From the NCBI GenBank assembly GCA_012934845.2, contig WNNJ02003526.1, positions 124,001 through 188,000 of the forward strand: 64,000 nucleotides of DNA. Reading direction: 5' to 3'. Source of the DNA: Pomphorhynchus laevis (Eukaryota > Acanthocephala > Palaeacanthocephala > Echinorhynchida > Pomphorhynchidae). The stretch's first letter is position 1; the number at the start of each line of letters is the position of its first letter. The notes beneath the pieces were generated by a model. It had not been told where the DNA came from, did not search any database, and saw only the letters and a list, made by a program, of their open reading frames with translations. This document shows positions 8,125 to 19,742 of the stretch, in pieces. Both the position numbers and the translations under genes were made by a program.

Positions 8125-11092
8125 TTAAAGTGGCAAATGCGTACAAGCTGTACGCTTACAAGTCCACAAACAAAAATAAAAAAGTCCAGCGGATAAATTG
8201 TTAAAATGGAATCGGATTTGGCGTTTGAAGCACGGCAGGGAAGTTGATTGGCGTATATGAATGGGCAGATGATTCCATGATAGAGGAGCAGCCACCAGGA
8301 AAGAGCGGAGTCCAAAGGAGGTAGAGTAGTTTGGGACATGTAAAAGAAGGGAATTACAGGAACGCAAGGAACAGTAAACAGGACGAGAATTATCAAGAAA
8401 AGGAAGGTTGAGAAATGAAGGGGTATGAAAAGTTACAAGGCGGAAAGCAACGATAAGAAGACGAATTTGAACACGACAATAAATTGTAGGCAAATCGAGA
8501 GAAGCAAGATGGTAGGATGTATGATCAAAACGACGAAGACGGAGGAGAATTCGGACAGCTGCATTGACGATGCGTTGTAGGGGAAGAAGAGTGGATTTAG
8601 GTGAGTTGGAAAATAGACTAAGACAATAATCGAGTCTAGAAAAAAGGAGAGATGATATGAGAGTCATACAAGAAAGAAAATCGATCAATCTACGAACTTG
8701 ACGGAGGTTGCGGAGTATCAAGGTAGATGAGCGTACTTTATCTCTAACGAAAGGTTTAAGTGAAAGTCGGTTGTCAAAATGGAAGCCTAGGAAAACGAGA
8801 TTATCAACGATAGGAAGAATTGTAGAATTTAATGATACGGATGGAGGTTCGAAGCCGAGGCGTCGAGGTAGGATCCACATAATTTTGGATTTATCAGGAT
8901 TCAGAGAAAGGCGAAGGGAAGAAAGACGATTGGAAATTGAGACAAGACAGTCCGAAGCGGAAACACTAATATCGTAAATACGATAAACAGGTGCATGAGC
9001 ATAGATGAGAATGTCATCAGCATATTGCATAACATGGAAGTTAAATTTATGAGAAATCGAAGACAAATCATCAAGAAGAAGAGAGAAAAGTATAGGGCCT
9101 AATACGGAGCCTTGTGGAACACCGGACGGAATGGACGAAGGATGAGAGAGAAGAGTTAGAATATACGCGAAATGTACGATTTGATAGATATGAAGAAAAC
9201 CATGATACAGTGGGTAAAGAGAAGCCATAATCATGACGAAGGTGAGGGAGAAGAATCGAGTGATCGACGATGTCAAAAGCAGACGATAGATCAAGAGAAA
9301 CTATGACACTACATAATTTATGATCGCGCGATATGAGTAAGTCGTTATAAACTTTAAGACAGGCAATTTCGGTAGAGTAATTAGAGCGAAAAGCGGCTTG
9401 GAAGGGAGGAAATAAGTTAGAGGAATAGAGATATGTATTAACTTGCTTAAGAACGAGACGCTCAAGGAGTTTAGAGAGGGTTGGGAGAAGTGAAATAGGA
9501 CGGTACGAAGATGGTAGTGAGGAGTCGAGAGATTGCTTTTTGATGAGAGGACGAACAGTGGCGCATTTCCAGATGGAAGGAAATGTACAGCTACGGATGA
9601 ACGAGTTGAACAATGTGGTTAGGAAGGGTAAGATAAAGGAGCAGATATTTTTAAGCAAGTGAGTGGGAATTGGGTCAGAAGGAGAGGTTTTATTAGGTAA
9701 TGACAGCAGAACCGAAGAAACTTCATCAGACGAAACGGGAAGAAGGTGGAATAGTTCTGGGAGGGAAGTATTTAAAGAGAAGAGTGGGTACAAGGGGGCT
9801 ATGGGTAGTAGGGAAAGTAAATTAGATAGTTTAGTTTGTAGATAAGAAGAAAATTCATCAGGATTTATATTACAAGGGGGAGATGATCGTGAAAGAATTG
9901 AGTTTAAGATTTTCCAATGAGATTTAGAGTTGGAAGATGACTCGAGTTGATTTCGCCAAAAGAGAGTACGTTTAGTACGTATAAGAATGAGATGTGAACG
10001 GCATTGAGAAAAGTAGGAATCACGAAGATTTGGAGGGAGTGAGTCGGGTGAACGTTTAAGAAAGCGTTTATACATACGAAAAGAGTGACGGAGTCGACGT
10101 TTAGAAAGACTACAGTCAGAATCGAACCAGGGAGCAGGGTGCAAGCGCTGGGAACGTCGAAGTCGACTAGGCAGAAGGTTATTGAGGATCGACGTAAGTT
10201 CAGAATCAAACAGAATGCAGAGATCATCGGGAGAGAGATAGTTAAGAGGAAGTGAAAAGAGTGAAGAATTGAGTAAGGCTGTGCAGAGAACAGGGATATC
10301 GAGAAGCTTCCAGGGTCGACTTGGTGTAGATAAAGGTAAAGGCGGAGAAGGAGGATGGGGACGAGTAAGAGTAAGAGTGACAAGGAAATGATCGGACAAA
10401 CCAGGATCAGTAATTGACAAGGAGGTATAGTCATTGAAGCAGTTAGGAACAGCAATGATGTCGAGAGCACCGCCGAGAATATGAGTTGGGCTTGTTGAAA
10501 GTAATTTATAGTTAAAATCAGAAAAAAGATTAGTTAAAGTGATAGAGTCAGAGTCAGACGGGCGATCAAGACGAATGTTAAAGTCACCGAGAACAAAAGA
10601 AGGAGTATAAGACAATGAACAGTGAGACATTAGATCTGCAAGGTCGTTAAAGAAGATACGTGATGGGGCAACTGAACCTGGACGGTATACAATCACAAGT
10701 TCCAGAGGGAAAGGCGTTGATAATCTGCATATGAGTAATTCGAACGAAGTGTAACGGATGTTAACGTTGATTTTACGTAAAGACATTGGGTGACGAGCAA
10801 TGGCAACAATACCGCCATGGTTAGACGCAGTAGATGTATGAGATGTAATTTGACAAGCTGATTCAACTAGAGAACAACCAGAGCGACATAGACGACGAAT
10901 AGCAAGATCGTCGGAGTCAGAGTGCCAGGATTCGGTAATGCAGAGAATATCGATAGATAATTGATCGAAGATATCGAGAAGCATATCAGCTTTATGAAGA
11001 ATGGAGCGAGTATTGAATAGACTAAGACGAAAAGTATGCTTAGGAGCGAGATCGACTAGCGAAGAAGACAAGGGGGAGAGATGGGACGCCAT
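8125..11092 (-). pseudogene. LINE copy B ORF2: endonuclease and reverse transcriptase, one frameshift
   Basis: The first frame (11,092-9,071) carries the AP-like endonuclease (N27, E54, GDFN at 169-172, an SDH near 228) and the RT fingers with RPISLL and the catalytic Asp in LDLSSAFD. The second frame (9,294-8,125) carries SGVPQGS, QYADDILIY and the C-terminal region ending near WNHLP. The shift lies at about 9,125-9,180, in a TCTCTCTC-like run just before the SGVPQG block. Joined length would be about 989 codons, the same as ORF2 of copy C. Start ATG 11,092 overlaps the end of ORF1 by 37 nt, the same arrangement as in copy C. Confidence 0.88.
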
Positions 11093-12408
11093 CGAATTTT
11101 TGGCCTTGTGTGAAGAACGTGAAAATTTCCGTTGATTTTACGTATAGATAAGGATGACTCGCCGTTTGTTTCACGTCGATGTTTTTCAATGCGAGCTAAA
11201 TTGAGCTGGGCAATATCAGAAGGGGAGCGGTCAGGAAAGATACGGCAAGTAGAGGAAGTGGTAAGAAGTTTAAAACGTTGGGAGAGTACCGAAGAGGCAT
11301 GTGAACTATGTCGGAAAACGATTTTTAAGAGTGGAGGACTGAGATGATTGGATTTAGTGGATTTGTTTAAACGAATAAAGGATACAGGAGCGATATTATT
11401 GAAGAGTGATGGGTTATCATCAGGTAGAATGGTTGCTAGGATAGACCTGAAAGCAGATACATCATCATCGAGGCGAGATTGTGGAGAAGCAGATTCGGAA
11501 AGCTTTAAGTTTGATATGATTATACAGCGATCGCGCGAAGGAAAACGATTTCGTGGAAGTGGTGGACGGACAGAGCTGGCAGGAGTCGAGGTAGATGAGC
11601 AGATAGAAGTGGAAATGACAGGGGTGCTTGATAAAGAATTAATATTGGTTGGATCAAGTGTGACAGGAGCGGGGTGTTGAATCGGTTGATCAGAGATGTG
11701 ACTGGATATGATTTTAAATGAAGGATGTAAATTATTTGGAAGTGTTACGTGGGAGGTAGAGTAAGGAGAATTAAAATAGGTTGGGGCATGAGTGACAGGA
11801 ATGGAGTGTTGAATCAGTTGATCGGAAATGTTACTGGAAATGATTTTGATGGAAGGGTGTAAATTATTGAGAGGTGATACAGGAGAGGTCGAGTAAGGAG
11901 TACGTGAGGAGAATAAAGAAGTTTGAGATTTATTTAGATTGGGGGAGGAATAGGAAAGAGGAGGTACGAGATGAAAAGCTTTACCGTTAGCATTGTTAGA
12001 ATGAGAAAGATTAATGGAAGTTTGGTACGTAGTTGAACGAGGAGTGTGTGAGAGAGTAGGTTTAATAATGGGATTATATGATGCGAAGTCAGGTGTTGAT
12101 GCGAGGGAAACATCTAAAACAGCATTGGTCTAAGTGGTCGTGTGTGATACAGAAGTAGAGGAGCAGGATAACTGTAGTAGTCGTACTGATGTATAAAATC
12201 CGCATGTTAACTGTTTACGTTTATACACCGAGTGGTCGGATATTTTAACACGAACAAGTGTCCATACATCGCAATCTTTGGAATCGCATCCAACTTCAAA
12301 GCTGGTATAACCATCATTGCATTCCGATGTGGAAGATTCTTGATCAGGAACAGGGATCTGAGATCGCGCTTTTTTAGGCATGACCTTTTGTCGATAGATT
12401 GAGCTCAA
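11056..12408 (-). pseudogene. LINE copy B ORF1, single in-frame TAG
   Basis: ATG at 12,408 and the stop at 11,056-11,058 are in one frame of 451 codons, broken only by TAG at 12,132-12,130 (codon 93). The N-terminus has the family motif C41-x4-C46-x2-W49-x19-C69, but the last cysteine of the second pair is Tyr72. A Ser/Thr/Pro-rich middle follows, containing a roughly 60-residue unit repeated twice (around LHPSIKIISSNISDQ and LHPSFKIISSHISDQ). The end is the conserved C-terminal domain with SRDRCIIISNL and LDDDVSAFRSIL. No other stop is seen on reading the frame. The TAG may be a nonsense mutation; readthrough is possible but not shown. Confidence 0.8.
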
Positions 12409-12426
12409 TCCGCGAGCGTAGCGAGC

Positions 12427-12526
12427 GGAACTGACAGGAATAATCTGGAACTGACAGGAATAATCTGGAACTGACAGGAATAATCTGGAACTGACAGGAA
12501 TAATCTGGAACTGACAGGAATAATCT
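12427..12526. repeat. Five tandem copies of a 20-bp unit
   Basis: GGAACTGACAGGAATAATCT is repeated five times without change, immediately 5' of LINE copy B ORF1, and a sixth partial copy (GGAAT) follows. It is probably part of the LINE 5' untranslated region and may act as a repeated promoter element (inference). Confidence 0.9.
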
Positions 12527-12539
12527 GGAATGTATTTAC

Positions 12540-12735
12540 TTTAGATCTCAAACTTTTTTAAGTTTGAGATCTAACTTTAGATCTAACAATGGAAATCCAT
12601 TTCAATGGATTTCCATTGAAATTTGATTATCTAGTATTTTATTCTAATGTGCGCCACTTGTGACCTCACAGTACGTGCCACTTTTGAACTCACAATATGC
12701 GTCATTTGTGAACTCACGATACGCCGCACTTTTAA
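12540..12735. repeat. Two perfect palindromes followed by a degenerate 25-bp repeat
   Basis: AGATCTCAAACTT with its reverse complement forms a hairpin at about 12,543-12,573, and a second hairpin on CAATGGAAATCCATT follows at about 12,588-12,620. From 12,648 a unit of about 25 bp with the theme GCGCCACTTGTGAACTCACA recurs three to four times. It lies at the 5' border of LINE copy B. Confidence 0.6.
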
Positions 12736-12759
12736 ATATCTAGATTATGTTTCCTAGAG

Positions 12760-14560
12760 AATACTTTTGTTTTATTTAGAAAAATGCATGAAAACAATAA
12801 AATTTAAAAAAATAGTATGACATATGACAAACAACTAAAACGTACTTAAATATATCGACCATAAGCTCCATTTGTGTTTCTGTACAAATTCTTATGTACT
12901 TTTCACTAACCAGCAAATTCGATTGTATAATTCAGGCATTTTACGAAATGTTAATGCGGATTTCTTAAAAATTAGTATAAAACACTAATCAACCGACATT
13001 TTATGACGACTATAATGTAAAGCACAAGAATAGAAATAATGATACCCACTTCTACAGCCTTCTCATCTATATTGTTAAAAGTTTCCCTCTCTTTACAATC
13101 ATGTAATTATTAGCCGTATTAATTTGTCTAAAAGCCTTTGACCGATTGATATCTTGTAAAAAAGCTTACGGTACCACAACTCTGATTTGAGTAAGCAAAT
13201 GCAAGGACTTTGTCTGAAATTTGTTAATTTTTTATATAAAAATCCATAGGCGTCTGTATGGCCTTATTATCACTTCTAAATCACATTTATTTCGTTTTTA
13301 ATAGAACCTACACAAAGAAAAGCAAAATATACTGGGTCATTTTACTTATAATCTGACGTGGTTTTAATCTTGGCCATCCTGTATTTAATCATTAATACTG
13401 TAACATTACTGCATTAATAATTAAATCATCAATGCAGTAATATTAATTAATACGATTAATATGTGAAATAAAATGTAACTAAGAGTCTATGTTGAGACAA
13501 AACTTCCTTACTAGCCATATAACTTAACGAATAACTTAAGAATAAGAATTAGCGGTCATCCGGAGGAACTGCTATATTATCATGTTTCGGTCCCTATTTC
13601 TCTGAATTAACTGGTAACTTAACTGAGTCATAACTTAAGTAATACAATAAGATGTGTTTTTCGAGTCTACATTGAAGGTAATTTGAATTGTTTTCTTATT
13701 TTACAAAAAAAACTAAGAATATCCTACGGTGATAATAATTTGATTGCCAGGGCTTGACTGCCTTCAAGAATCTGCAAATATTTTATATTATAAAGGGTAG
13801 ATCATCGTTTGCACTAAAAGTTGAGTTAGATTTATGGATTACTTTACATTCTATATGCAGTTATTGAGTTCACTATAACGTAATTGCGTTTGATGGTTAT
13901 GTAAGTAGTCATCATTGCTTGATTACAACATAAGGTTTTTAATGTTTTCTTAAATTTATTTAAGTTACTTACTCGCAATTTATTTTTAATATTTTTCTGC
14001 AAGTCAATATTATTGGGCTGTAGTGCGGAATTAAGTAATTTCGTATTTGGTAGCATATATTAAGATATAGCGTAACGAAGAACTTGTTATACGAGAAAAA
14101 CGCGAAAAATTGGACGTTGTAATTTATCTCGTTTAAATGTTAAAATTTAACATCCAAAAGTAAATATGAACACGAACGCAAATTATTTTTGTGAACTTTT
14201 TAAGTCATTATTTTGAAGTCGATATCAACTAATCGGAAATACAATTGCGTAATTCGCAACACAAACTACGATATAAGGTAGCGAAAACCCGGTTTTATGA
14301 TAAAAAAAATACGAAGCATCAAATGGTATGATTTACCTTGTATGTTAAAAATTGAAATTATCGATATTGTAGATGAGTTGATAATATAAAATATCGTTAC
14401 ATAATAAAGATAAAAAAGATATTATGATATATATAGTATATATAAGAATGTATATAAAAATGTATATTTCGTAATGAACATAGTTGTAATCATAATTTGC
14501 GAAACATACTTTTTAAATATGTTGTGTTGGAGAGAAACATTACGATGAATATTTATTTTA
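12760..14560. other. AT-rich region without recognisable genes
   Basis: I find no protein homology on either strand; the small ORFs are low-complexity. A short truncated D1 fragment lies at 13,540-13,612 on the minus strand. Confidence 0.5.
13540..13612 (-). repeat. Truncated D1 fragment
   Basis: It contains CATCCGGAGGAACTGCTATA and TTTCGGTCCCTATTTCTC, the inner D1 core in reverse orientation. Both ends of the element are missing. Confidence 0.6.
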
Positions 14561-14566
14561 TCATGG

Positions 14567-15060
14567 TTATTTATTTGGTAAATAAATAGCTACGCTATTT
14601 TTTGAGCCTACATAAGTCTGCAGGTTTGACGGTAGACGACCTGACGGTGGACCTCTGATTCCTTGGTAGTCAGGTAAACTGCTACTGTGTGACTTCACTT
14701 GTGTAGATACCACAGCACTAAGCAACAGCAGTTCGGTATATAGTGCGGATAGTGTGGCAAAGAACGCCGAAACTACGAAAGTCCACAAATATGCTAACAT
14801 TGACTTCCGCCAATATATTTTCATACCAGTGGCAGTTGAAAGCACAGGGGCGATCGGGCCAGTGTCTCTCAGTTTCTTCATGAACTTGGCACACGATTAA
14901 TCCGCGCAACTTCCGATCCAACGGATCAGCGTAGCCGTTCAGCGGGAAAATGCAGCATGAATAATGGAGAGCATGAGCGGAGGATGGTCGTCAATGCTGC
15001 TTTCATGACGGGTAGTAGCGTGATATTTCCGTATCTACGTTGACTCGGCATGAAGTTATC
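14567..15060 (-). other. GC-richer coding-like island, one hydrophobic segment, unknown
   Basis: This 500-bp island is clearly richer in G+C than its flanks. The longest frame (14,881-14,567, 104 codons) has a basic start, a Trp-containing hydrophobic stretch at about residues 30-58 that could span a membrane, and a polar tail. Upstream at 15,036-14,913 a second frame of about 41 codons (start MPSQRRYGNITLLPVMKAAL) is open. The frames are not joined by obvious splice sites. A weak resemblance to the first transmembrane segment of DEG/ENaC channels was considered and is not enough for a call. It may be a decayed exon or transposon piece. Confidence 0.3.
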
Positions 15061-16960
15061 AAGACAGCACGACATTTATAGAAATTGACTTTTATTTTAT
15101 TTATAAATGAAATTGTAAATTTTAATTATAAACAATAGAAATGTATATAAAATTATGCATTGATGAACTCTAGGACGTCTAGTCGAAATCATTAATCTTG
15201 TATTGTTGTTACCTTTCAGGTAGAAATCCATTGTCGATTTTCCATAAACTACAGTCTTTGAGCTGAGAGCAATCGAATATGTGGTTCACGTATGCACTGG
15301 CCTTTTGGCATTTTGATTATTATTAAATTATTATAAATTTATTATAAATAATTTAGTTATTTATATAAAAATGAGGATAAAATATTTTAGTTTTTAAAAG
15401 AAGACTAATGTATAAAGAATGTATATTATTTTAGAATATTTAAATATAAAATGCATCAAATGCTTTATAATGTAATCTTCCGACGATGCTAAAAGAGGTT
15501 AGCGAAATATCAAATAAAATAATGACATAATAATGAGATATTAATTTTTTATCTTTATTAATCTATCATATTCGTTAATTAATCTTCATTTTATTACAAA
15601 TAATTTCTTTAAAAACTTATAAAATATTTTAAATTAACTAAAATATTAAAAAATTAAAATATATTTAAATTCGTAATGCAAGTGATCAACTCGTTAATGA
15701 ATTTGGTCAAGCACTTACATTAGTCTTATTATAAAATTAAAAATATTTTAATTTATCCTAATTTTTATATAAATAACTTAATCATTTATAAAATTATTTA
15801 TTATTTATAAAATAATTTTATAATAATTCATTATTTAAATATATTATTTTAATTATTTTAATTTAAAATATTTTATAAGTTTTTAAAAATTAAAATTATT
15901 GGACGACTGTAAATAAAACTCCAAACAAAGGTATAAAACGACATGCAGATGCATGCAATGGCCAATGTTATTGAAATTATGCCATTCGAAGTTTTCAAAT
16001 AATGGTCTTACTCGAAATCATTAAAATCATTTTAAATAGTTTTCATTTTTGTTGATTTTCTATTTTCATTTCTGTTTTGTCAAAGTTTGCCTCTCAGCAC
16101 AGCTTAATGGAAAAAATATCGGATGAAACAAAAATACAGATCGGATACTTTTTCATTTTACATCTGCTAAGGCATTAAATTTCCTATTTTATTATACAAA
16201 TAAAATTATTAAACCTAATAGTTTTAAGGATCTAAAAACAAAATGGGAAAAATTAATAACGGAATGAAACGATAAATAACGTTATCGTCGCAATTGAAAA
16301 GAAGTAAAATCTGTGCTATGTTACGTGACATCCTGAACGTTGTAGAAAATGTAGTTACGTCATTTCTTTTTTGAATATCCAAATTTTTTTGTTATATTTG
16401 TGTTTATCTGAATTATGTGTTTTATTTTGATTGTAACATAATCATTAAATATAATGGGCTTTTACTCAATTTGTTGAACACTATAAACCACTTTTTGTCT
16501 TTCCTTTCCAATTGAGTAAAAACACTATCTACATTCGAGATATTATTTTCCACGATCCCAATTTATTACGTCAAATAACATATGGTTATTTAGAAACGTT
16601 CTGTGAGGGTTTTTATAAAAATTGATTTTATCGTGATATCAAGTAATCGTTAGCACTTATTCCAAAATCACTTATTATAAAAATTTATAATAATTTTTAA
16701 TTTATTTTAAAAATTAAATTTAAAATTATTTTAAATTTATTTAAATAAAATAAAAAATTTAAAAAATAAATTTTAATTTATTTTGATTTTATTTTATTTA
16801 TAATTAATCAAAAATAATGAATTTTGATTGTATAGTGTAGCATATAGATTATGATATATAAGGGCTTAAAATCTACATTACCCACTCCGAGATTTATATT
16901 GCCAACTCCAGCAAGGCATTTTCAGCTACTATTTGAGATTAAAAAAAAGTTTACTTGGAT
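15060..16960. other. AT-rich region without recognisable genes
   Basis: It is mostly A/T homopolymer-rich sequence with small palindromes. No supported coding or RNA signal was found. Confidence 0.5.
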
Positions 16961-17254
16961 TTTCGGGGCTTCTCGGTTTAGTTCTCCCAAGCAAATAACA
17001 AATATTTTGGCTTATTTTAAGCAGTATAAATATGCGTATCAACTATGTCAATTTTATTTTGTAGAAACCAAGTTGAGTATTAAAAAAACATTTTAATTTT
17101 GTTTGAAAAAAAATTAAAAATTAAATTAAATCTCAAATATAAGAGCGTTGTGGTTAAAAAAATCACATAAAATACTCATTACATATCTTGACATGACTGG
17201 TAAGTTTGAGCTTTAAATACTGCATATTCACAGTAAAATTTGTTTTTTTTTTAT

Positions 17255-17625
17255 TTTTCGTCAAAAAAGTAAATTAAAATTAAAAAAGCTCAAAATTTTT
17301 AAGCACAAATACAAACTTTTGAATTGCTATTATAAACTAATTTTTATGCTATATAACATACCACAATTTGATCAGCCATGCTCTTAAATATTCGACGATA
17401 TTCAATTTTACATTTTTAAAAACTATTTGGAAGTATTGTTTAAAAAAATAATTTTAAAATTTCATAACCAATATCAGAGTATATTGCTCAAAATATTTAC
17501 ATAAAATATATCTGATACATCTCGATACTTTAGTTGTGTTTGGGTATGAATAATGAATCTTCATTAGAAAATAATTGAAATTGTTTTATTATATTTTGCT
17601 ATTTGCCTCTCCCCCATTCGTTAAC
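17255..17625 (+). repeat. 370-bp Merlin subterminal block, copy 1
   Basis: It starts at TTTTTCGTCAAAAAAGTAAA and ends near TGCCTCTCCCCC. A nearly identical direct copy lies at 18,211-18,585 and an inverted copy at 19,376-19,742. Confidence 0.85.
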
Positions 17626-17669
17626 AAAATAATGATTCCAAATGATAAATATATTATCCTTTAAAATAA

Positions 17670-18206
17670 TTACATTACAGCAAAATCGCGAATGAGTGTG
17701 AATAAGTTCTCAAATAAATTTTGTCCGCGATTCCTGTGTCGCCATAGAAATTCAACTAGATAGGAATCTAGCATTTGTCTATGTGTTCCACATTCCAGCT
17801 TGTTCCGTCTTTTTAGCTGATTCCACGTGCTTTCCACGGTTGTACACCTTCCCGCGGTTGTATTTGCGACGGCTATACATGGTCTCGTCGACTTCAACTG
17901 TGAGTTCATCGCCGCCAATAAATAAAGGGTTGCGCAAAACGTCAAAAGCTCACAGTTCTCGAAAATAGTTTGAAAATCTACAACCGTTTCTTAGCTCAGG
18001 CCCAACTCGTCTTTACAAAATTTGATGCTGGTTAACTGCTTTGTCCAGCAATATGCAAGGAGAATGACCTTTTCCAATGGAATTCGGGATCCATCAAACC
18101 ACGTGTTCTTACGAACGGATACCCATTCCTTGCAACCTGCTTTGGCGCAATACCAGTGCAAAGATTTACTTTTTTGAACCAATTTCATTGCGTGCAATCG
18201 ACGACA
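17670..18206 (-). pseudogene. Merlin-like transposase remnant, left arm copy
   Basis: It encodes the same pieces as the right arm: the zinc-binding part (CRRLHAMKL to WYCAKAGCKEW), SVRKNTWFDGS, the helix ending in ELGLS, then a stop and frameshift, then the C-terminal ESTWNQLKRRNK block. It starts at 18,206, so the first exon is absent; sequence beyond that point is replaced by the repeated 370-bp block. All lesions match those of the right copy. Confidence 0.8.
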
Positions 18207-18210
18207 CTTA

Positions 18211-18585
18211 TTTTTCGTCAAAAAAGTAAATTAAAATTAAAAAAGCTCAAAATTTTTAAGCACAAATACAAACTTTTGAATTGCTATTATAAACTAATTT
18301 TTATGCTATATAACATACCACAATTTGATCAGCCATGCTCTTAAATATTCGACGATATTCAATTTTACATTTTTAAAAACTATTTGGAAGTATTGTTTAA
18401 AAAAATAATTTTAAAATTTCATAACCAATATCAGAGTATATTGCTCAAAATATTTACATAAAATATATCTGATACATCTCGATACTTTAGTTGTGTTTGG
18501 GTATGAATAATGGATCTTCATTAGAAAATAATTGAAATTGTTTTATCATCATTTGCTATTTGCCTCCCCCCACTAATTAAACAGA
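18211..18585 (+). repeat. 370-bp Merlin subterminal block, copy 2, in the palindrome centre
   Basis: It is a direct copy of 17,255-17,625. It sits exactly where the left transposase loses its 5' exon, so it marks a rearrangement breakpoint. Confidence 0.85.
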
Positions 18586-18634
18586 TTATACAAAATATTA
18601 AATAATATTAAATAAATATTTTAACGTCTTACAG

Positions 18635-19323
18635 ATGACTGATTCGACTAACTGGATATGATTAGCTCGAACTATAACGTCGGACGAAGACGCGGTTCAA
18701 TTTCTCCAAGAACGCGGAATCATTCCCAGGGGTATATAATTAGATATGCTGACAATCACTTTTTCTTTCCCTCATTAGAAAAAAATTGTCGTCGATTGCA
18801 CGCAATGAAATTGGTTCAAAAAAGTAAATCTTTGCACTGGTATTGCGCCAAAGCAGGTTGCAAGGAATGGGTATCCGTTCGTAAGAACACGTGGTTTGAT
18901 GGATCCCGAATTCCATTGGAAAAGGTCATTCTCCTTGCATATTGCTGGACAAAGCAGTTAACCAGCATCAAATTTTGTAAAGACGAGTTGGGCCTGAGCT
19001 AAGAAACGGTTGTAGATTTTCAAACTATTTTCGAGAACTGTGAGCTTTTGACGTTTTGCGCAACCCTTTATTTATTGGCGGCGATGAACTCACAGTTGAA
19101 GTCGACGAGACCATGTATAGCCGTCGCAAATACAACCGCGGGAAGGTGTACAACCGTGGAAAGCACGTGGAATCAGCTAAAAAGACGGAACAAGCTGGAA
19201 TGTGGAACACATAGACAAATGCTAGATTCCTATCTAGTTGAATTTCTATGGCGACACAGGAATCGCGGACAAAATTTATTTGAGAACTTATTCACACTCA
19301 TTCGCGATTTTGCTGTAATGTAA
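18635..19323 (+). pseudogene. Merlin/IS1595-like transposase, right arm copy, with a 47-nt intron
   Basis: A DDE-type transposase of the IS1595/ISXO2 family. Exon 1 (18,635-18,731) starts MTDSTNWI, has an in-frame TGA, then the family N-terminal motif SDEDAVQFLQERG. A GT-AG intron (18,732-18,778, with GCTGAC and a pyrimidine tract before CATTAG) restores the frame to the cysteine motif and SVRKNTWF region. A TAA follows ELGLS. After a frameshift comes IGGDELTVEVDETMYSRRKY with the first catalytic Asp, and then an internal deletion (inferred from the family layout) jumps to ESTWNQLKRR and the YLVEFLWRHRN end. The rest of the DDE core is missing, so it is inactive. Confidence 0.82.
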
Positions 19324-19375
19324 TTATTTTAAAGGATAATATATTTATCATTTGGAATCATTATTTTGTTAACGA

Positions 19376-19742
19376 ATGGGGGAGAGGCAAATAGCAAAAT
19401 ATAATAAAACAATTTTAATTATTTTCTAATGAAGATCCATTATTCATACCCAAACACAACTAAAGTATCGAGATGTATCAGATATATTTTATGTAAATAT
19501 TTTGAGCAATATACTCTGATATTGGTTATGAAATTTTAAAATTATTTTTTTAAACAATACTTCCAAATATTTTTAAAAAAATGTAAAATTGAATATCGTC
19601 AAATATTTAAGATCATGGCTGATCAAATTGTGGTATGTTATATAGCATAAAAATTAGTTTATAATAGCAATTCAAAAGTTTGTATTTGTGCTTAAAAACT
19701 TTAAGATTTTTTAATTTCAATTTACTTTTTTGACGAAAAATT
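19376..19742 (-). repeat. 370-bp Merlin subterminal block, copy 3
   Basis: It is the reverse complement of copies 1 and 2 and belongs to the right arm, with a few substitutions and small differences in A/T runs. Confidence 0.85.

Larger units (their letters stand above)
8125..12540 (-). mobile_element. LINE copy B, CR1/L2-group, nearly intact
   Basis: This minus-strand non-LTR element is of the same family as copy A and as the fragment at 63,811-64,000. Its 3' end at about 8,125-8,160 carries the conserved stem-loop. ORF2 (11,092-8,125) has one frameshift, and ORF1 (12,408-11,056) is one frame of 451 codons with a single TAG. The 5' end bears five exact 20-bp tandem repeats at 12,427-12,526. 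The small number of lesions suggests a recent insertion. Confidence 0.88.

Noticed and set aside
12427-12526. Five 20-bp repeats as a CRISPR fragment
   Set aside because: Repeats are directly adjacent without spacers and sit in a LINE 5' region.
14567-14881. DEG/ENaC channel N-terminus
   Set aside because: Only a Trp-containing hydrophobic segment resembles it; the conserved HG motif before the segment and all extracellular cysteines are missing.
16851-17096. 81-codon plus-strand ORF at the left edge of the palindrome
   Set aside because: It runs through the non-coding Merlin end sequence and is not kept in the inverted right arm.
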